Positions 30,985 to 34,147 of a stretch of DNA of 34,147 nucleotides are shown piece after piece. The position numbers and the translations under genes are program-made. The notes under the pieces are model-generated. The model saw nothing but the letters and a program-made list of their open reading frames with translations. It made no database searches and was not told the origin of the DNA. The stretch's first letter is position 1. Each line of letters opens with the position of its first letter. The stretch is from Nemertoderma westbladi. Taxonomy: Eukaryota > Xenacoelomorpha > Nemertodermatida > Nemertodermatidae. The stretch is from NCBI GenBank assembly GCA_032718475.1, contig JAUCBJ010007619.1, forward strand, positions 1 to 34,147, in the 5' to 3' direction.

Positions 30985-31170
30985 GACAGGAGCGGCGAGC
31001 GGCAGTGGCGGGTGGCCGCGGCCACTGTGACTATAGGGGCTGTTGCGCTGTCAGTCAGAGAGGTAACAGCCCATGGGGTAAGGATTTACCCATGGGGCGC
31101 TAACTATCAGATAGTCTGATACCAACTGTCAGACAGTCTTTTTCAACTATCAGATAGATGATCGCCCAGT
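30985..31170. mobile_element. GC-rich dispersed element, right portion, with palindromic motifs
   Basis: 31038-31110 (ggctgttgcgctgtcagtca to 'aaggattta') is the reverse complement of 33842-33898. It is preceded by a gagcggcgagcggc block and followed by three short palindromes: 'ctatcagatag' (31111 and 31149) and 'actgtcagacagt' (31126). Position and orientation suggest this and 25910-26059 were one element before the LINE landed. Confidence 0.6.
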
Positions 31171-31203
31171 TACAAGTTGCCCGATAGTTGTATTTTTTAA
31201 ACC

Positions 31204-31860
31204 CCGAGTGTTGTTGACGGAGTCTGTTACTTCCGAAATCGTTGATCGTGGTGCCGGTGCCGGAATTCTGGCTTTGATTAAAAACACTGAACTGCTGAAC
31301 GATGGCGGAATCTACGAAACCCGGCCGGATTCCTAATCCGAGGAGGCGACGGAGTCAATTAAACGTAACAATGAAACGATCGCGATGGACAATGGACTGA
31401 TGGAGTCTATTCAATGTATCCAGAACGATACGATGGCGGCGGAGTCTATTACAGTATTAAACACGCAACCAAAGCGATCAGATGATGGCGAAGTAATCTA
31501 CAAAACAGAGAACGACAGGAAGGCGATGGAGTTTCTGAGTTAATTAAACCCAGTAAGATGTGCATAGCGAAGCGATCGAGACGGATAACGGAGTCTATTA
31601 CAGTATTAAACACGCAACCAAAGCGATCAGACGATGGCGAAGTAATCTACAAAACAGAGAACGACAGGAAGGCGATGGAGTTTATTAAACCCAGTAAGAT
31701 GGTGCATAGCGAAGCGATCGAGACGGATAACGGAGTCTATTACAGAATTAAACCTGGAACGAAGACGGTGGAATCTATAGGCCTAAACCTGGAACAATGC
31801 GAACAAGGCTACTCTAAAGTTAGACTAGACTGGTTTGTGAGATTAACTTGCCAATACTAA
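31204..31860 (+). other. Repetitive ORF-bearing block, function unknown
   Basis: A 149/142-bp duplication (31442-31590 and 31591-31732, plus a partial third copy) repeats gagtctattacagtatta and 'aaagcgatcaga'. The frame 31558-31860 gives a 100-residue product with SDDGEVIYKTENDRKAMEF and IETDNGVYYRIKPGTKTVE, and an earlier frame gives LLNDGGIYETRP. The recurring DGxxY(K/E)T-like pattern looks protein-like, but copies are broken by 7-8 bp indels and no family is recognised. It may be a decayed gene fragment or element ORF. Confidence 0.35.
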
Positions 31861-32710
31861 CTCAATACAATTTGCTTTCTTCGAATTCCTAATAATATAT
31901 TTTAATCTTAATAATAAATTATTCAACATCAATTATTTTATAAGTCTTGTCAATGTATAAGATTGCTAAAGACTAAAGAGCTAACTTTAGGAAGATCTGC
32001 CTTATATTTTTAGAATTATTATAATTAATTTTGTTATGTTTATAATGAATTGTATCTTTTGACAGACTACTTGATGTGCGACCGTGATAATAAAATTAAA
32101 TGGTGCCGAAATATTTTCACTTACTTAACTGCAGGGGGGGGGGGGGGGGGGGGGGCAATCAATATTCTTCCCTCTCCAGGTGAAAATCGACGCAAATAAC
32201 AGCTTGTTTACTACTAAAATAAAACTGCATCCTGTTCTATAGGAAAAAACATTATAGGGGAAACTTTAGCAAGTTGTGTTTATTTTAGCCGATAGACAAG
32301 ATTACATGTTTACCAAGTTTGGTATAATTTAGTCAAAGATTGAATAAGTTACGATTTAAATTATCAGTGGAGGGTGAAGGCGCCGGGCCAGGATTCAGTT
32401 ATACTTGAATAAAGAATAGTGATTAAACCAAGCAGCCAAGGGATACGCGATATATGACACTGCTGTATAAGTTCATTGAATGACTGTTGATTTCGAAACA
32501 TTTAATTCAAAACTATATAAATGTTAATATAATGTTGGATTTTTTTTTTGTAATAATTAACAGATGAATTATATTTCATTAATTTATTTTTTTTATCTAA
32601 TCACATTATTAAATAACGAAGCACAGAAATAATACTAAGATTGAATATTTAATTGAAGGTACAGTACCGAATTGAATATTTGAATGGGAGAATCTTTTAG
32701 GCTCGTTAAG
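31861..32710. other. AT-rich spacer with a 22-base poly-G tract
   Basis: No gene recognised. An uninterrupted run of 22 G lies at 32134-32155, after 'ttaactgca'. Confidence 0.7.
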
Positions 32711-32777
32711 CCAAGGAATGCCTGTTCACCACCATGGGTGATCTTTCACAGTAAACCCTTCCACTCTGTTTCCCAAG
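32711..32777 (+). repeat. Single isolated unit of the 62-bp minisatellite
   Basis: One copy of the 19.2-20.5 kb unit (aaggaatgcctgttcaccac onward, ending tctgtttcccaag) in the same orientation, 12 kb away, with one or two substitutions (atctttcac for atcttccac). Confidence 0.92.
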
Positions 32778-32984
32778 TTGCCTTGGTTCCCAATCGACCA
32801 CTGAAGGATAAAAGCCGGGGTTGGGCTAGGCTGCAGCATTTAAAGCACTGTGCCCAAACAGTACTGCTCCATCTAGGGATCGAACATTGAATATTTGAGA
32901 TTGCATAAGATAGAGTATTGAATATTGAATATCTTCGGCCGTCATCCCGTTGGTGACTGCATTGGCAACCATTTCGACAGTTTC

Positions 32985-33310
32985 GATTGGTTTCGGCTCT
33001 TCAGTCCCCGAATAGACCGATGGTCGGCGTGGTTGCTGTCCCCATGACTGAGGCTGCATTACCAACCAAAATTGCCATCTCCAGGCGTTGGAGCAGAAAC
33101 TGGTGTGACCGCGGTTCGTGGGTGGCACTGTGGAGACGAGCCCCGATCTCCCGGAGGAAGGTGGATGTCTCTGGACCAGGGCGGCCAAAGGTCTCAAAGG
33201 CCACGGGGTGAAATAAATGGCCCCGGTCCATTAGGTCGCGATACTTAGAGTTTTTAATGCGCTCCGCCCCCTTAGCTGAGTGCCCCTCGGCAATGATGGT
33301 TTGTTGAAGG
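32985..33310 (-). pseudogene. Retroelement polyprotein C-terminal fragment
   Basis: The minus frame reads AKGAERIKNSKYRDLMDRGH, then LFHPVAFETFGRPGPETSTF, LREIGARLHSATHEPRSHQF and LLQRLEMAILVGNAASVMGT. The pattern K...Y..L......PVA.ETFG..GPE...FL.E.G.RL...T.EPR...(F/W)L.QRL..A...GNAASV.GT is a common tail of animal reverse-transcriptase polyproteins (family recalled, not searched). Nothing of the catalytic core is present here, so it is a truncated remnant. Confidence 0.6.
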
Positions 33311-33840
33311 TGGCTGGGGGCCAGTGGATCTAGTAATAATTAACGCAAAGATATGATTAGGTAGGCCTACGTGATATTACTGTATTAATTTCTCAAACCA
33401 AACCTCCATTGACGTCAAATATATCCAATTTCTCAATCCATACTAATCCGTATGTAATAATGCAGTAATGTACACTGTAATGCAATACCGGTAATGTCAA
33501 TGTCCAACCAAACAATGCGTTGAGTGTTATCGGACCAGCCTCCGAGAAATGTTAGGCTAACGGCACCTCGCTCTGTCGCATCAGTTTTTGTAGTGGTCAG
33601 GTGGTCTAGTTCCAGGCTACCAGAATCCGTTAGGCCTAGTGCATGATATAGAATCAGCACATCCTGACATCTGTGCAACTCCTGAACTCACGCGAGCATT
33701 TTACAGATGGTGGTCTAATTTATATGGTCTTGTACCGCGAAACCGTGTATTATTTACAGATGTAGGCTAAATTTCGGGTCTTGTACCGTGCACAGTACTG
33801 GTGGGCCTACACAGCTACTGCTATTTTGCCTAATACAGGT
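33311..33840. other. Spacer, nothing recognised
   Basis: No convincing gene. Short diverged direct repeats around 'ggtcttgtaccg' and 'tttacagatg' occur at 33700-33790. Confidence 0.6.
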
Positions 33841-33841
33841 C

Positions 33842-34090
33842 CCAGAGGTAAATCCTTACCCCACAGGCTGTTACCTCTCTGACTGACAGCGCAACAGCCC
33901 TCTCTCCACTGTGAGGGCGACTTTTGATTTGATACAGCAGAGGAGCGGCGAGCGGTGGTGTAATTTGTGGTGTATCATCACCCATAGAAAATAATGCATT
34001 CTATTTTTAAAAAGTGACCGCTCGCCGCGGCAGCTTGCCGTTGCCGCTCGCTGCTCCTGTGGTGTATCATGGCCTTTAACGGTGATACAG
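33842..34090. mobile_element. GC-rich dispersed element, second copy, inverted
   Basis: The reverse complement covers both 25910-26059 and 31038-31110 in one uninterrupted piece. It has opposed gagcggcgagcgg (33951 region) and 'ccgctcgctgctcc' (34045 region) blocks around 'cacccatagaaaataatgca' and 'tatttttaaaaagtg'. The octamer 'tgatacag' occurs at 33930 and 34083. Non-coding; probably a non-autonomous DNA transposon. Confidence 0.65.
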
Positions 34091-34147
34091 TATTTCCCCA
34101 ATAATATACACGTAAATCAGTCTATGTCCATGCCTGTATGTCATTAC

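Larger units (their letters stand above)
26060..31030 (-). mobile_element. Degraded non-LTR retrotransposon (LINE), CR1/Jockey-like layout
   Basis: On the minus strand the order is ORF1 (30766-29746), endonuclease (29712-28239), reverse transcriptase (28282-27065), about 1 kb of 3' UTR, then a short terminal A run and a six-base repeat (acttca)n at about 26062-26080. A microsatellite tail in place of a long poly-A is typical of CR1-like LINEs. Candidate target duplication 'ctatag' lies at 26054-26059 and 31031-31036, but six bases could match by chance and the 5' end is not certain. Frameshifts, an internal duplication and an internal deletion make it inactive. Confidence 0.8.

Noticed and set aside
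32826-33197. Minus-strand ORF of 123 codons
   Set aside because: It overlaps the frame with the recognisable retroelement tail and has no conserved pattern of its own.
33930-34090. hAT insertion with 8-bp target duplication 'tgatacag'
   Set aside because: The octamer flanks the block, but homology with the 25.9-kb copy continues past one proposed end and the ends are not clean inverted repeats. The class was therefore left open.

Overview
The window is nuclear DNA from an animal, most likely an invertebrate. Coding sequence is split by GT-AG introns, intron and intergenic DNA is AT-rich, and the flanks carry degraded metazoan-type LINE and Mutator-like elements. The species cannot be read from the sequence.

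Left half (1-17544): the 3' part of one plus-strand gene. Thirteen exons (2405-17456) join without a frame break into 749 codons plus a stop. They encode the end of the ectodomain, the transmembrane segment and both phosphatase domains (D1, D2) of a LAR-type (type IIa) receptor protein tyrosine phosphatase. The 5' exons lie left of the window. About 10.7 kb of this 17.4 kb is tandem repeat in introns. The units are 33 bp (1-2290), 24 bp (7368-10186), 17 bp (10317-11546), 49 bp (12180-13164) and 20 bp (13868-17300). There is also a 73-bp tandem copy of the end of the D1 active-site exon (5404-5753).

The most striking point is that two arrays are built from this gene's own exon/intron junctions. 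The 20-bp array (about 170 units) starts inside the last 14 bases of exon 12 and repeats its 5' splice site. The 73-bp array repeats the end of exon 6, with the D1 catalytic Cys codon and its 5' splice site, nearly five times. The pre-mRNA would therefore carry many near-copies of authentic donors, some closer to consensus than the real one.

Middle (17457-20550): a 3' UTR with a polyadenylation signal, then about 1.4 kb with nothing recognised, then a minisatellite of about 62 bp (19199-20548). One unit of it lies alone near 32711.

Right half (20550-34147): a transposon graveyard. It holds dispersed and inverted repeats, a Mutator-like (MULE) transposase fragment, short elements whose ends carry repeated CCGACA/TGTCGG motifs, a 711-bp tandem duplication, two small LINE C-terminal fragments, and one large broken minus-strand LINE (about 26060-31030). 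That LINE has ORF1, an endonuclease with an internal 436-bp duplication, and a reverse transcriptase joined after a deletion. It may have split an older GC-rich element, a relative of which sits at the right end (33842-34090). No host gene is convincing right of 17.5 kb.
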